Source: Petropleomorpha daqingensis (GTDB lineage: Bacteria; Actinomycetota; Actinomycetes; Mycobacteriales; Geodermatophilaceae). Taken from it: DNA of 64,000 nucleotides. Positions 54,009-62,430 of this stretch are shown here, in pieces. How positions within the stretch are numbered: position 1 is the stretch's first letter; each line of letters begins with the position of its first letter. The stretch is from contig NZ_JACBZT010000001.1 in assembly GCF_013408985.1 (NCBI RefSeq), positions 1,178,001 to 1,242,000 of the forward strand, written 5' to 3'. The notes beneath the pieces are model-generated. The model did no database searches and was not told the origin of the DNA. It worked only from the letters and a program-made list of their open reading frames with translations. The translations under genes were made by a program, and so were the position numbers.

Positions 54009-55348
54009 TGGGCCACCTGGGCGCCGGGGAAGGCACGCAGCGGTGTGCGCGCCCGGACGGGCGCGAGCCGCGCGGCCTCGCGGGCAACGGCGAGCTCGCC
54101 GGCCGCCGCGGTGTAGGCCTCGATCAGCGTGTCGGCGGTGCGGTCCCAAGAGAACTGGCCGGCGTGCCGGCGGGCGCCGGCGGCCAGGAAGGTCCGGCTG
54201 GCCAGCACCCGGCGGATCGCCGCGGCGTAGTCGGCCGGGTCGCGGCCCTCGACGAGCACGCCGGAGACGCCGTCGTGCACCGCCGTCATCAGGCCGCCCA
54301 CCGCCGAGGCGACCACCGGCGTCCCGCAGGCCTGCGCCTCGAGGGCGACCAGCCCGAACGACTCGTTGTGGCTGGGGACGACGGCGACGTCGGCCGCCCG
54401 GAAGTGCAGCGGCAGCCGGTGCGGCGGCTGCGGCGGCACGAAGCGGACGAGGTCGGCGATGCCCAGGGCGGCGGCCAGCTCCTCGAGCTGGCGCGGCGCG
54501 TCCAGGCCGGAGCCGCTGGGCGCCCCGATGACGTGCACCTCGAGCCGCTCGCGCAGGGCGGGGTCGTCGGCGAGCATCCGCGCGGCGGCGGCCAGGAGCA
54601 GGTCCGGTGCCTTGAGCGGCTGGATGCGCCCGACGAACATCAGGACGACGGCGTCCGGCCGGATGCCGAGCGCCCGGCGGGCGGCCATCCGGTCGCCGGG
54701 CGAGAACCGGTCGAGGTCGACGCCGGGCGGGACGACGAGGGTCCGCCGCGGGTCGGCGCCGTAGTGGTGGTGGAGCTGGCGCGCCTCCTCCTCGGTGTTG
54801 GCGATCAGCCGGTCGGCCTCGACGACGACCTGCTCCTCACCGATGACGCGGGCGCGCGGCTCGGGCCGGTCTCCAGCGGCCAGCGCGGCGTTCTTCACCT
54901 TGGCGAGGGTGTGCGCGGTGTGGACCAGCGGGACGCTCCACCGGTCCTTGGCCAGCCAGCCGACCTGGCCGGAGAGCCAGTAGTGGGAGTGGACGAGGTC
55001 GTAGTGCCCGGGCTCGTGCTGGGCCTCCTCGCGCAGCACCGCGGCGGTGAACGCGCACAGCTGCGCGGGCAGCTCCTCCTTGCCGAGGTCCTCGAACGGC
55101 CCGGCGGGCACGTGCCGGACGGTGACCCCCGGGCTCATCTCGACCACCGGTGGCAGGTCGCTGGAGGTGGCCCGGGTGAAGACGTCGACGGCGATGCCGC
55201 GCTCGGCCAGCCGCCGGGAGGTCTCGACGATGTAGACGTTCATGCCGCCCGCGTCGCCGGCACCGGGTTGGTCGAGGGGGCTGGTGTGCACGGACAGGGT
55301 GGCCACCCGCCGGGGCGTGGTCGACCGGCGGAAACGGCGAGCGGGCAC
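54005..55348 (-). CDS. mshA: D-inositol-3-phosphate glycosyltransferase
   Basis: First enzyme of mycothiol synthesis, a GT4 glycosyltransferase of 447 aa that joins GlcNAc to inositol-3-phosphate. [12 protein letters not shown] at 29-40, [40 protein letters not shown] and [22 protein letters not shown] are present. GTG 55348 has GGGAGG 6 nt upstream. Mycothiol is the main thiol of actinobacteria. Confidence 0.94.
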   Translation of the reverse strand: MPARRFRRSTTPRRVATLSVHTSPLDQPGAGDAGGMNVYIVETSRRLAERGIAVDVFTRATSSDLPPVVEMSPGVTVRHVPAGPFEDLGKEELPAQLCAFTAAVLREEAQHEPGHYDLVHSHYWLSGQVGWLAKDRWSVPLVHTAHTLAKVKNAALAAGDRPEPRARVIGEEQVVVEADRLIANTEEEARQLHHHYGADPRRTLVVPPGVDLDRFSPGDRMAARRALGIRPDAVVLMFVGRIQPLKAPDLLLAAAARMLADDPALRERLEVHVIGAPSGSGLDAPRQLEELAAALGIADLVRFVPPQPPHRLPLHFRAADVAVVPSHNESFGLVALEAQACGTPVVASAVGGLMTAVHDGVSGVLVEGRDPADYAAAIRRVLASRTFLAAGARRHAGQFSWDRTADTLIEAYTAAAGELAVAREAARLAPVRARTPLRAFPGAQVAQ

Positions 55349-55445
55349 GTGAGACCTCCCGCCCGTGGTGGTGTTCGACGTCGTGAGCGAGGGCCGAACT
55401 GCCCCCTGCCGACTCTCCATCCTGCAACAGCGTCAGGATGAGCAC

Positions 55446-56231
55446 ATGTCCGGTCCCTCGAACCTTCAACCATCCGTGTACCGGGAACTTCCCAGCACCG
55501 GCCGCGTCGCGGTCGTCACGGGCGCGTCGAGCGGGATCGGCGCCGCCACGGCGACCCGCTTGGCGGCCGAGGGGTTCTCCGTCGTCCTGGGCGCGCGGCG
55601 GCTGGACCGCCTCACCGAGCTGGCCGAGCGGATCGGCGGGCGGGCGCTGCCGCTCGACGTCACCGACGACGGGTCGGTGGCCGCCTTCTGCGCGCAGCTG
55701 GACCGGGTCGACGTCCTGGTCAACAACGCCGGCGGCTCGTGGGACATGGACCCGGTGGCCGACGCCGACCTCGACGCGTGGCAGCAGGCCTACGACGTCA
55801 ACGTGCTCGGCACCGTGCGGATGACCAAGGCGCTGCTGCCCGCGCTGCGCGCCTCAGGCGCCGGCGACGTCGTCTTCGTCGGCTCGACCGCCGGGCTGAT
55901 CAGCTACGAGGGCGGCGCCTCGTACACGGCCGCCAAGCACGCGATCCACACGCTGGCCGAGACGCTGCGGCTGGAGATCGTCGGCGAGCCGGTGCGGGTG
56001 ATCGAGATCGCACCCGGGATGGTGCGCACCGACGAGTTCTCCCGCAACCGGCTCGGCTCGCAGGACAGGGCCGACAACGTCTACCGCGGGGTGCGCGAGC
56101 CGCTCGTGGCCGAGGACGTCGCCGACTGCATCGCGTGGACGGTCACCCGCCCGCACCACGTGAACATCGACCTCATGGTGGTGCGGCCGATCGCCCAGGC
56201 CGCCCAGCACAAGGTGGCCCGCGACAGCTGA
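55446..56231 (+). CDS. Short-chain dehydrogenase/reductase (YdfG-like)
   Basis: A classical SDR of 261 aa. Cofactor motif VVTGASSGIGAATATRL, DVLVNNAGG, catalytic Ser in FVGSTAGLISYEGG and YTAAKHAI (YxxxK) are intact. DVADCIAWTVTRPHHVNIDLM near the end is typical of serine/3-hydroxy acid dehydrogenases. In mycobacteria an SDR (Rv0484c) is also near mshA. The 97-nt space to divergent mshA has no clear operator. Confidence 0.9.
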   Translation: MSGPSNLQPSVYRELPSTGRVAVVTGASSGIGAATATRLAAEGFSVVLGARRLDRLTELAERIGGRALPLDVTDDGSVAAFCAQLDRVDVLVNNAGGSWDMDPVADADLDAWQQAYDVNVLGTVRMTKALLPALRASGAGDVVFVGSTAGLISYEGGASYTAAKHAIHTLAETLRLEIVGEPVRVIEIAPGMVRTDEFSRNRLGSQDRADNVYRGVREPLVAEDVADCIAWTVTRPHHVNIDLMVVRPIAQAAQHKVARDS

Positions 56232-56251
56232 TAGCCGTTGACCCCGTTCCT

Positions 56252-56278
56252 GCGGAAGCGTCCTGACGACGTTTCCGC
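56252..56278 (+). other. Hairpin before the transposase gene
   Basis: GCGGAAGCGTC and GACGTTTCCGC form an 11-bp stem (one G-U pair) with a CTGAC loop, 8 nt before the GGGAGG ribosome binding site. It may be a subterminal structure of the element or a brake on transposase expression. Confidence 0.5.
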
Positions 56279-56296
56279 GGTGGACGGGAGGTTGTC

Positions 56297-57532
56297 GTGG
56301 GCTTGCTGCACGAGGCGCTGCCGGCGTCGACGCTGGTGGTGGCCATCGATCCGGGGAAGGTCAGCAATCGGGTCTGGTTGAGCACCGGTGAAGTCGGCCA
56401 GGTGGTGCCGCCGCTGTCGCTGCCGGTGTTGCGTCCGGGGCTGGAGCAGCTGCACCGACTGGTCGTGGACCACGTCGGCCCCTCGGGTCCGGTGTTCGCC
56501 ATCGAGGCCTCCGGCGGGCTGCATCAGGCCTGGCTGCGCGAGCTCAACCAGCGGTTTCCCGGATCGGTCCGGCTCTTCGCGCCCTCGGAGACCACCGCCG
56601 CCCGAGCACAACTGGGATCGCGGCGATTCAAGACCGATGACCGGGACTGCGCGGCGCTGACCTACCTGGCCCGCCAAGGACAGGGCCGGCCGGTGCCCGA
56701 CCAGGAACAGGACGCGCTCACCGCGGCTGTTCGCCACCGCCGCGGCCTGATCGGCGAGCACAAGGTGGCCCAGCAGCGGCTGCACGATCAACTGCATGCC
56801 CTCTGCCCCGGACTGGCCGCACCCGACGGGCATGGCCGGGCGCTGCCGGCCGACAGCGTGATCGGGCAGGCGGTGCTGGACTGCGCCGCGGCCTTCGCCG
56901 GCCGACCGCCCTCGATCCGTTCGCTGCGCGCTCGAGCCCGGGGGCGCGTGCTCACCAGCGAAGCGGAGTTCTGGGTCGGGCGGTGGCGGGCCTGCCTGCC
57001 ACCGCCGCCCGACGCCTCGGCACGAGCAGCGCGGTTGAGCCGGAGCGTGGCCCGCTGGCGGGCGATCGCTGCCGACATCGCCGCGGTCGACGCGGAGATC
57101 ACCGCTCTGCTGGCCGAAAGCGCCGGGCAGATCCTCACCACGCTGCCCGGTGTGGCCACCAGTCGTGCAGCAGCCTTCGCCGCGTTCAGCCTGCCGATTG
57201 CCCGGTTCCCCACCGCGGAGCATCTCTACTCGGCCACCGGCCTGGCCCCGGGCAGCTACCGGTCGGCGACGATCAACCGGCGCACCCCGATCTCCCGTCA
57301 GGGGCTGCCCGAACACCGCGATGCGCTGATGAACCTCGCCTGGGGCCTGTCCCAGCACTGCGGGCCGTTCATCGACCGCGCCCACGAGCTGCGCGCCCGC
57401 GGCCTGCGCCCGATCCCGGTCCGCATCGCCCTGGCCCGCCACGCCTGCCGACTGGCCTACACCCTGCTCCAGACCCAACAACCCTTCGACGAACAGCGCT
57501 ACCGTCGAGCCCGGCACCAGAGCGAGCGGTGA
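56297..57532 (+). CDS. IS110 family transposase
   Basis: A 411-aa DEDD (RuvC-like) transposase. Acidic residues D18 (VVAIDPGK), E70 (FAIEASGG), D114 and D117 (KTDDRDCAAL) are in place, and the C-terminal Transposase_20 domain has ILTTLPGVATSRAAAF and LYSATGLAPGSYRSA. The gene is full length and probably functional. GTG start with GGGAGG 5 nt upstream. Codon use is less extreme in GC than the neighbours, fitting transfer. Confidence 0.92.
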   Translation: MGLLHEALPASTLVVAIDPGKVSNRVWLSTGEVGQVVPPLSLPVLRPGLEQLHRLVVDHVGPSGPVFAIEASGGLHQAWLRELNQRFPGSVRLFAPSETTAARAQLGSRRFKTDDRDCAALTYLARQGQGRPVPDQEQDALTAAVRHRRGLIGEHKVAQQRLHDQLHALCPGLAAPDGHGRALPADSVIGQAVLDCAAAFAGRPPSIRSLRARARGRVLTSEAEFWVGRWRACLPPPPDASARAARLSRSVARWRAIAADIAAVDAEITALLAESAGQILTTLPGVATSRAAAFAAFSLPIARFPTAEHLYSATGLAPGSYRSATINRRTPISRQGLPEHRDALMNLAWGLSQHCGPFIDRAHELRARGLRPIPVRIALARHACRLAYTLLQTQQPFDEQRYRRARHQSER

Positions 57533-57547
57533 CGGCTGTGACAGCTA

Positions 57548-57632
57548 TGCCGCACGACGGCGCAACCTAGCTTGCCGCCCGCTCGCCCTGGGGCCGCCCA
57601 CGGCGCACAAGAAAGCCTGCCGCTCGACGGCG
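57548..57632. repeat. Two near-identical 15-bp repeats in the transposase-murB gap
   Basis: TGCCGCACGACGGCG (57548-57562) and TGCCGCTCGACGGCG (57618-57632) differ in one base and are 70 bp apart; a looser third copy is at 57726. The gene-free stretch 57533-57760 also has a CTTGACCTCAAG palindrome at 57741-57752. It may be the right end of the IS110 element. Confidence 0.45.
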
Positions 57633-57760
57633 TCTGATCAGCCTGCCGACCAGGCCCCACCGCCGGACCGATCACCGCGCTGCGCTCCCAGGCCGGACGC
57701 CCCCCGCACCCGGCCGGATGACACCTGCCCGCCCGACGGTCTTGACCTCAAGGGCGAAAG

Positions 57761-58768
57761 CTAGGGCCGGACGGCGGTCGGCTCCCGCTCCAGGTGGACG
57801 CCGAAGCGCCGCTCGACCTCGGCGACGACCCGGTCGGCGAAGGCCAGCAGCTCGGTCGCGGTCGCGCCGTCCTCGGTGGTCAGCGCGAGGCTGTGCCGCG
57901 ACGACGTCCCGACGTGGCCGTCGCGCGTGCCGCGGCCGAAGCCGGCGTGCTGGACCAGCCAGGCGGCGCTGAGCTTGACCAGCCCGTCGCCGGCCGGCCA
58001 GCTCGGGCAGCCCTCGACGGCCCGCGCAGCCGGGACGATCGGGTTGGTGAAGAAGGAGCCCGCGCTGCGGCTGTCCGGGTCGGCGGGGTCCAGCACCATG
58101 CCCTTGCCGCGGCGCAGCCCGATCACGGCGTCGCGGACGTCGGCGAGCGGCGCGCGCTCCCCCAGCTCCACGCCGAGCGTGCGGGCCAGCTCGGCGTACC
58201 CGACGGGGGCGGACAGCTCGCCCGGGTGCAGCGCGAAGGTCACCGAGAGGACGACGAACCGCGAGGGATCCCGCTTGAGCCGGCTGTCGCGGTAGCCGAA
58301 GCCGCACTCCGCCGGCGTCAGGCTGCGGCGGTCCTTCTCCACGCGGTCCCAGACCTCGACGGCGGTGATCGTCTGCGCGACCTCCTGGCCGTACGCGCCG
58401 ACGTTCTGCACCGGCGTCGCACCGGTCGAGCCCGGGATGCCCGAGAGCGCCTCCAGTCCGGCCAGCCCGTCGGCGACGGTGTGCGCGACCACGCCGTCCC
58501 AGTCCTCGCCGGCAGCGACGACGAGGACGGCGCCGTCCCGCTGGATGCCCCGCGTGCGGACCAGGACGACGTCCCCCGGCCAGCCCTCGTCGGGCGCCAC
58601 GACGTTCGAGCCGCCGCCCAGGACCAGCAAGGGCCGCCCGGCCTCGTCGGCGTCGCGGACGGCCTGCACGAGCTCGTCGGCGTCGGCGACCTCCACGAGC
58701 CGGTCGATGGGGCCGCCCACCGCGAGGGTGGTGAGCTCGGCGAGCCGGGCGTCGTGTCGGACCTGCAC
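57761..58768 (-). CDS. murB: UDP-N-acetylenolpyruvoylglucosamine reductase
   Basis: Peptidoglycan precursor enzyme, 335 aa. FAD-binding LTTLAVGGPIDRLVE and [30 protein letters not shown], catalytic region GYRDSRLK, and SRSAGSFFTNPIV with the catalytic Ser are present; this is the type I form. GTG 58768 has TAGCGT 6 nt upstream. Confidence 0.95.
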   Translation of the reverse strand: MQVRHDARLAELTTLAVGGPIDRLVEVADADELVQAVRDADEAGRPLLVLGGGSNVVAPDEGWPGDVVLVRTRGIQRDGAVLVVAAGEDWDGVVAHTVADGLAGLEALSGIPGSTGATPVQNVGAYGQEVAQTITAVEVWDRVEKDRRSLTPAECGFGYRDSRLKRDPSRFVVLSVTFALHPGELSAPVGYAELARTLGVELGERAPLADVRDAVIGLRRGKGMVLDPADPDSRSAGSFFTNPIVPAARAVEGCPSWPAGDGLVKLSAAWLVQHAGFGRGTRDGHVGTSSRHSLALTTEDGATATELLAFADRVVAEVERRFGVHLEREPTAVRP

Positions 58769-58774
58769 GACCCC

Positions 58775-58780
58775 ACGCTA
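58775..58780 (-). promoter_or_regulatory. Leaderless -10 box of murB
   Basis: TAGCGT on the reverse strand ends 6 nt before the murB GTG. Confidence 0.5.
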
Positions 58781-58788
58781 ACCGCGAC

Positions 58789-58794
58789 TAGGCT
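58789..58794 (+). promoter_or_regulatory. Leaderless -10 box of the methyltransferase-like gene
   Basis: TAGGCT ends 8 nt before the GTG at 58803; it is 8 bp from the opposing murB -10 box. Confidence 0.5.
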
Positions 58795-58802
58795 CCCGTC
58801 AG

Positions 58803-59663
58803 GTGAGCGGCGACCACAAGCAGCGCGCCTCGCTGCCGCCGATCCGCAAGAAGGCGCCGCGCCTGGCCGCCGGGCGAGCTCGGGCGCTCGGGCTGCCGAC
58901 CCGCGGCACCACCAACGCCAACCGGCTGCGCCGGGTCGACCGCTGGCTGCTCGCCACGCAGGTCCCCCGGCTGCGCGACGCGGCCCGGCCCCTGGTGGTC
59001 GACCTCGGCTACGGCGCCTCCGCCGTCACGACGCTCGAGCTGGCCGAGCGGCTCGCGGCCGAGGTGGACGGGCTCGAGGTGGTCGGGCTGGAGATCGACC
59101 CCGAGCGCGTGGCTGCGGTCGCGGCCGACCGCGATCCGCCGCGCGTGGACTTCCGGCTCGGCGGCTTCGAGCTGGCCGGGCTGCAGCCGGTGCTGGTCCG
59201 CGCGTTCAACGTGCTGCGCCAGTACGACGAGCCGTCCGCCGCGCAGGCGTGGGACACCATGCGCGACGCGCTCGGTCCGGGCGGGCTGATCGTCGAGGGC
59301 ACCTGCGACGAGTACGGACGGCGCGGCGCCTGGGTCGCCCTCGACGCGGACGGCCCGCTCACGCTCACGCTGTCGGCACGCGTCGCCGACCTGGCCCAGC
59401 CCTCCGACCTCGCCGAGCGGCTGCCCAAGGCGCTGATCCACCACAACGTGCCCGGGCAGCCGGTGCACGACTTCCTGCGCGCGTTCGACGCGGCGTGGGC
59501 CGCCTCGGCGTCGGTGTCCGCGTTCGGACCCCGGCAGCGGTGGACCGCCGCGGTCGAGACGATGGCCGAGCAGGGCTGGCCGTTCGTCGGGGCGACCCGC
59601 CGCTGGCGGCAGGGCGAGGTGACCGTGCGCTGGTCCGCGGTCGCGCCGGTTCCGGCAGCATGA
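58803..59663 (+). CDS. Class I SAM-dependent methyltransferase-like protein
   Basis: A 286-aa protein with VVDLGYGASAVTTLELAERL as a SAM-binding motif and EIDPERVAAV as the acidic motif after it. Basic N-terminus (KQRASLPPIRKKAPRLAAGRA) may bind nucleic acid. It lies next to murB in several actinobacteria. Substrate unknown. Its stop overlaps the start of the next gene. Confidence 0.78.
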   Translation: MSGDHKQRASLPPIRKKAPRLAAGRARALGLPTRGTTNANRLRRVDRWLLATQVPRLRDAARPLVVDLGYGASAVTTLELAERLAAEVDGLEVVGLEIDPERVAAVAADRDPPRVDFRLGGFELAGLQPVLVRAFNVLRQYDEPSAAQAWDTMRDALGPGGLIVEGTCDEYGRRGAWVALDADGPLTLTLSARVADLAQPSDLAERLPKALIHHNVPGQPVHDFLRAFDAAWAASASVSAFGPRQRWTAAVETMAEQGWPFVGATRRWRQGEVTVRWSAVAPVPAA

Positions 59664-60421
59664 CCGGCGTGACCGCCCTCGCCGGAGAGTCCCTCCGCCT
59701 GCGCTGCATCGAGGCCGTGGTCGAGGAGGGCGAGCGGTTCGGGATCCTCGCCGCCGAGCTGGCCGACGCGGGCCGGCTCGACGTCGTCGTCCCGTGGGTG
59801 CCGGCGTGGACGGCGCGCGACCTGGTGGGACACCTCGGCACCGTGCACCGCTGGGCCACCGACATCGTGTGCGCCGGGCACGCCGACTCGCCGCCCGGTG
59901 AGCAGGAGCCTCCGGACGACGGCCTGCTCGACTGGTACGCCGCCGGCCACACCGCGCTGGTCCGCGCCCTGCGGACGACGCCGCCGGACTCCCCCGCGTG
60001 GCACATGAGCCCCGCCGCGCCGAAGGTGGCCGCCTCGTGGGCGCGCCGGCAGGCGCACGAGCTGGCGGTGCACCGGATGGACCTCGAGGCCACCGCGGGG
60101 GTGGCGCACGCGCCGCTCGACCCGGTCCTGGCCGACGACGGCGTGGACGAGCTGCTGTCGATCGTCGTCCCCCGCTGGGCGCACAGGGAGCCGCTGGCCG
60201 ACGCCGACGCGGTGGTGGCGGTGACCAGCACCGGTAGCGGCCGGCAGTGGGAGGTGCGGGTCGACCGGGGTGTGGTGACGATCGGACCGGTGCCGTCCGG
60301 CGCTGCCGACGCCACGCTCACCGGCGACGGGACGCAGCTGCTGCGGCACCTGTGGGGCCGCCCGGCCGGGGTGCAGGTGGACGGCGACGCCACCGCCGAG
60401 GCCCTGCTGCGCGGTCGCTGA
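59660..60421 (+). CDS. Maleylpyruvate isomerase / mycothiol-dependent DinB-like protein
   Basis: A 253-aa protein of the TIGR03083-like family. The DinB-type N-terminal four-helix part has VPWVPAWTARDLVGHLGTVHRW and RRQAHELAVHRMDLEA, with metal-ligand His residues, and the C-terminal domain is beta-rich. Members use mycothiol as cofactor; mshA is at 54005. The exact substrate is unknown. ATGA overlap with the preceding gene. Confidence 0.83.
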   Translation: MTGVTALAGESLRLRCIEAVVEEGERFGILAAELADAGRLDVVVPWVPAWTARDLVGHLGTVHRWATDIVCAGHADSPPGEQEPPDDGLLDWYAAGHTALVRALRTTPPDSPAWHMSPAAPKVAASWARRQAHELAVHRMDLEATAGVAHAPLDPVLADDGVDELLSIVVPRWAHREPLADADAVVAVTSTGSGRQWEVRVDRGVVTIGPVPSGAADATLTGDGTQLLRHLWGRPAGVQVDGDATAEALLRGR

Positions 60422-60426
60422 CCGCG

Positions 60427-61284
60427 GTGGCGCGACGCCGGGAGGAGCTCCTCCCCCCTGGACCCACGCCCGTGCAGGGCGGCACCGCCGAGCTGCTCGG
60501 TGACGCCGACCGCGACGGCTCGTGGATGCTGCTGGTCAACAGCACGCCGCAGTCGCACGTCGACCTCGACGACCCGACGCACCTGGAGTTCGAGTACGTG
60601 CGCCGGATGGGCCACGTGCTCGACCTCGCGGCGGCCGAGGGTGTCCCGCTCGACGTCGTCCACCTCGGCGGCGGGGCGCTGACCCTGCCGCGGTACGTCG
60701 CGCTCACCCGGCCGGGCTCGCGGCAGCGGGTCGCCGAGATCGACGAGCCGCTGACCGAGCTGGTGCGGGCCCACCTGCCGCTGCCGCGGAACGCGCGGAT
60801 CCGGGTCCGTGCGGCCGACGCGCGGGAGGCGGTCGCGTCGATGCACCCGGCGAGCGCGGACGTCGTGGTCAGCGATGTGTTCGCCGGAGCGCGCACCCCG
60901 GCGCACCTGACGACCGTCGAGTACGCCCGGGAGATCCGCCGCGTGCTGCGGCCGGGCGGCGTGCTGGCGGCCAACGTCGCCGACGGGCCGCCGCTGGCGT
61001 TCGCCCGCGCGCAGGCGGCGACCCTGCGCGCGGTGTTCCGGGAGGTCTGCCTGATCGCCGAGCCGGGGACGTTCCGCGGCCGGCGGTTCGGCAACCTGGT
61101 CGCGGTGGCGTCGGACGCGCCGCTGCCGGTCGCCGCGCTGGTCCGCCGCTGCGCCGGCGACCCGATGCCCTCGCGGGTGGTCGAGGGCGACGAGCTGGAC
61201 CGGTTCGTCGGCAGCGCGCGGCCGATCCCGGACGCCGCGGCGCAGCCCTCTCCCGAGCCGCCGCCCGAGGTCTTCAGCCGCTGA
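60427..61284 (+). CDS. Spermidine synthase-like methyltransferase-fold protein
   Basis: A 285-aa protein with DVVHLGGGALTLPRYV and RVAEIDEPLTELVRAHL matching the nucleotide-binding part of spermidine synthases, and VVVSDVFAGARTPAHLTT. Typical polyamine-binding residues are not evident, so it may be a different fused-off aminopropyl- or methyltransferase; actinobacterial copies are often called fused MFS/spermidine synthase. It lies 5 nt after the preceding gene. The last 11 nt overlap the convergent macro gene. Confidence 0.78.
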   Translation: MARRREELLPPGPTPVQGGTAELLGDADRDGSWMLLVNSTPQSHVDLDDPTHLEFEYVRRMGHVLDLAAAEGVPLDVVHLGGGALTLPRYVALTRPGSRQRVAEIDEPLTELVRAHLPLPRNARIRVRAADAREAVASMHPASADVVVSDVFAGARTPAHLTTVEYAREIRRVLRPGGVLAANVADGPPLAFARAQAATLRAVFREVCLIAEPGTFRGRRFGNLVAVASDAPLPVAALVRRCAGDPMPSRVVEGDELDRFVGSARPIPDAAAQPSPEPPPEVFSR

Positions 61285-61786
61285 GCGCCTGCTCGAAGGC
61301 GGCCAGCACCTCGGGCGAGAACAGCACGAAGCGCACCTCGACGACGTGCTCGGGCTCGACCGAGCAGACGCCGGCCACCGCCTGGCGGGCGGCGTCATCG
61401 ACCGGCCAGCCGTAGATGCCGGCGGAGACCGCGGGGAAGGCGACCGTGCGGGCGCCGAGCCCGTCGGCCACCCGCAGGCTGCTGGCGTAGCAGGAGCGCA
61501 GGACGGCGCTGCGGTCCTCGGACGCCGACCAGATCGGACCCGCGGTGTGCACCACCCAGCGGGCCGGCAGGCGTCCGGCGGTGGTCGCGACGGCGTCGCC
61601 GCGGGGCAGCCTGCCGCCGGGCAGCCGTTCCTTGACCGCACGGCACTCGGCGAGGATCTCGGGACCGCCGCGGCGGTGGATCGCGCCGTCGACCCCGCCT
61701 CCGCCGAGCAGGCCGGGGTTGGCCGCGTTCACGACGACGTCGACGTCCGCCTCGGTGAGATCGCCGAGAACCGCCCGCAGCTGCAC
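61274..61786 (-). CDS. Macro-domain ADP-ribose hydrolase
   Basis: A 170-aa macro domain resembling O-acetyl-ADP-ribose deacetylase YmdB. DVVVNAANPGLLGGGGVDGAIH binds the distal ribose in pieces, and FPAVSAGIYGWP is the second phosphate loop. It removes acyl or ADP-ribose groups. GTG 61786 has TACGGT 6 nt upstream. Confidence 0.9.
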   Translation of the reverse strand: MQLRAVLGDLTEADVDVVVNAANPGLLGGGGVDGAIHRRGGPEILAECRAVKERLPGGRLPRGDAVATTAGRLPARWVVHTAGPIWSASEDRSAVLRSCYASSLRVADGLGARTVAFPAVSAGIYGWPVDDAARQAVAGVCSVEPEHVVEVRFVLFSPEVLAAFEQALSG

Positions 61787-61792
61787 GGCCCG

Positions 61793-61798
61793 ACCGTA
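61793..61798 (-). promoter_or_regulatory. Leaderless -10 box of the macro-domain gene
   Basis: TACGGT on the reverse strand, 6 nt before the GTG at 61786; it overlaps the opposing box at 61797-61802 by two bases. Confidence 0.5.
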
Positions 61799-61802
61799 AG
61801 GT
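61797..61802 (+). promoter_or_regulatory. Leaderless -10 box of the PspC gene
   Basis: TAAGGT ends 8 nt before the ATG at 61811, sharing TA with the macro gene box. Both promoters occupy a 24-nt gap. Confidence 0.45.
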
Positions 61803-61810
61803 CACCGGGC

Positions 61811-62014
61811 ATGACGCCGCCCGTCTCCCGCCGGCTGACCCGCGACACCCGCAACAAGGTGCTCGGCGGCGTCTGCTCCGGCATCGCCCGCCTCATCGGG
61901 GTGTCCCCCACCGCGGTGCGCTGGGCGTTCGTGATCTCCTGCGTGCTCCCGGGCCCGCAGTTCATCGCCTACCTGGTGCTCTGGATCGTCATCCCGCCGG
62001 ACACGCGGGCCTGA
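61811..62014 (+). CDS. PspC domain protein (67 aa)
   Basis: A small membrane protein with the PspC core: RLTRDTRNKVLGGVCSGIA, then one long hydrophobic region (about 37-60) ending VLWIVIPPD. PspC proteins sense envelope stress in other bacteria. Converges on DUF2516 with 3 nt between stops. Confidence 0.88.
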   Translation: MTPPVSRRLTRDTRNKVLGGVCSGIARLIGVSPTAVRWAFVISCVLPGPQFIAYLVLWIVIPPDTRA

Positions 62015-62017
62015 CGG

Positions 62018-62323
62018 CTACCAGCTGTTGCCGCGGCGCAGTCCCCGCACGGCCGGCCGGACGTCGACCAGGTAGACGATCGCGGCGACGATCCCGGGCA
62101 GCCAGAGGAACCCGGCGAACGGCACCCCGAACAGGGCGAACGGCGTCATCGAGAACTCGACCAGCGCGGCCAGCCCGGTGATGCCCGCCCACGCGGGCTT
62201 GGTGAGCTTCCCGGCGGCCACGAACGACGTCGACGGGCGGAACAGCGCGTCGACGAACGCCCAGCCCGCCAGCACGAACATCGCCGTGTAGAGGGCGGTC
62301 ATGAACAGCCATTCGAAGCCCAC
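62018..62323 (-). CDS. DUF2516 family membrane protein
   Basis: A 101-aa protein with three hydrophobic segments (about 7-27, 45-65, 69-88), matching DUF2516 (Rv0476), which sits next to hbhA in mycobacteria. Function unknown. GTG 62323 follows TACCCT by 6 nt. Confidence 0.83.
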   Translation of the reverse strand: MGFEWLFMTALYTAMFVLAGWAFVDALFRPSTSFVAAGKLTKPAWAGITGLAALVEFSMTPFALFGVPFAGFLWLPGIVAAIVYLVDVRPAVRGLRRGNSW

Positions 62324-62329
62324 GCGGGC

Positions 62330-62335
62330 AGGGTA
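62330..62335 (-). promoter_or_regulatory. Leaderless -10 box of the DUF2516 gene
   Basis: TACCCT on the reverse strand, 6 nt before the GTG at 62323. Confidence 0.4.
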
Positions 62336-62375
62336 CTCGCGCGGGCCGGTCCGCCAGGGGCTCCAGCGGACAGCA

Positions 62376-62413
62376 CAGGGCCCCGGAGCGCTGTGCGCAG
62401 CTCCGGGGCCCTG
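62376..62413 (-). terminator. Strong hairpin terminator after hbhA
   Basis: CAGGGCCCCGGAGC and GCTCCGGGGCCCTG form a perfect 14-bp stem with a 10-nt loop, 17 nt after the hbhA stop. There is no U-run on the hbhA side; the forward side continues ATCCTTTCGTT. High-GC actinobacteria often use hairpins without a U-tract. Confidence 0.75.
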
Positions 62414-62430
62414 ATCCTTTCGTTCCCGCG

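Larger units (their letters stand above)
56223..57546 (+). mobile_element. IS110-type insertion sequence (boundaries uncertain)
   Basis: The transposase gene is intact and lies between a core-genome SDR gene and murB. A GACAGCT direct repeat at 56223-56229 and 57540-57546 brackets it and could mark the ends, but a 7-bp match is weak and the left copy is inside the SDR stop region. The element may extend right, towards 57760. Confidence 0.4.

Noticed and set aside
57533-57760. Decayed gene between IS110 and murB
   Set aside because: No frame of useful length and no protein similarity by eye; treated as a non-coding IS flank.
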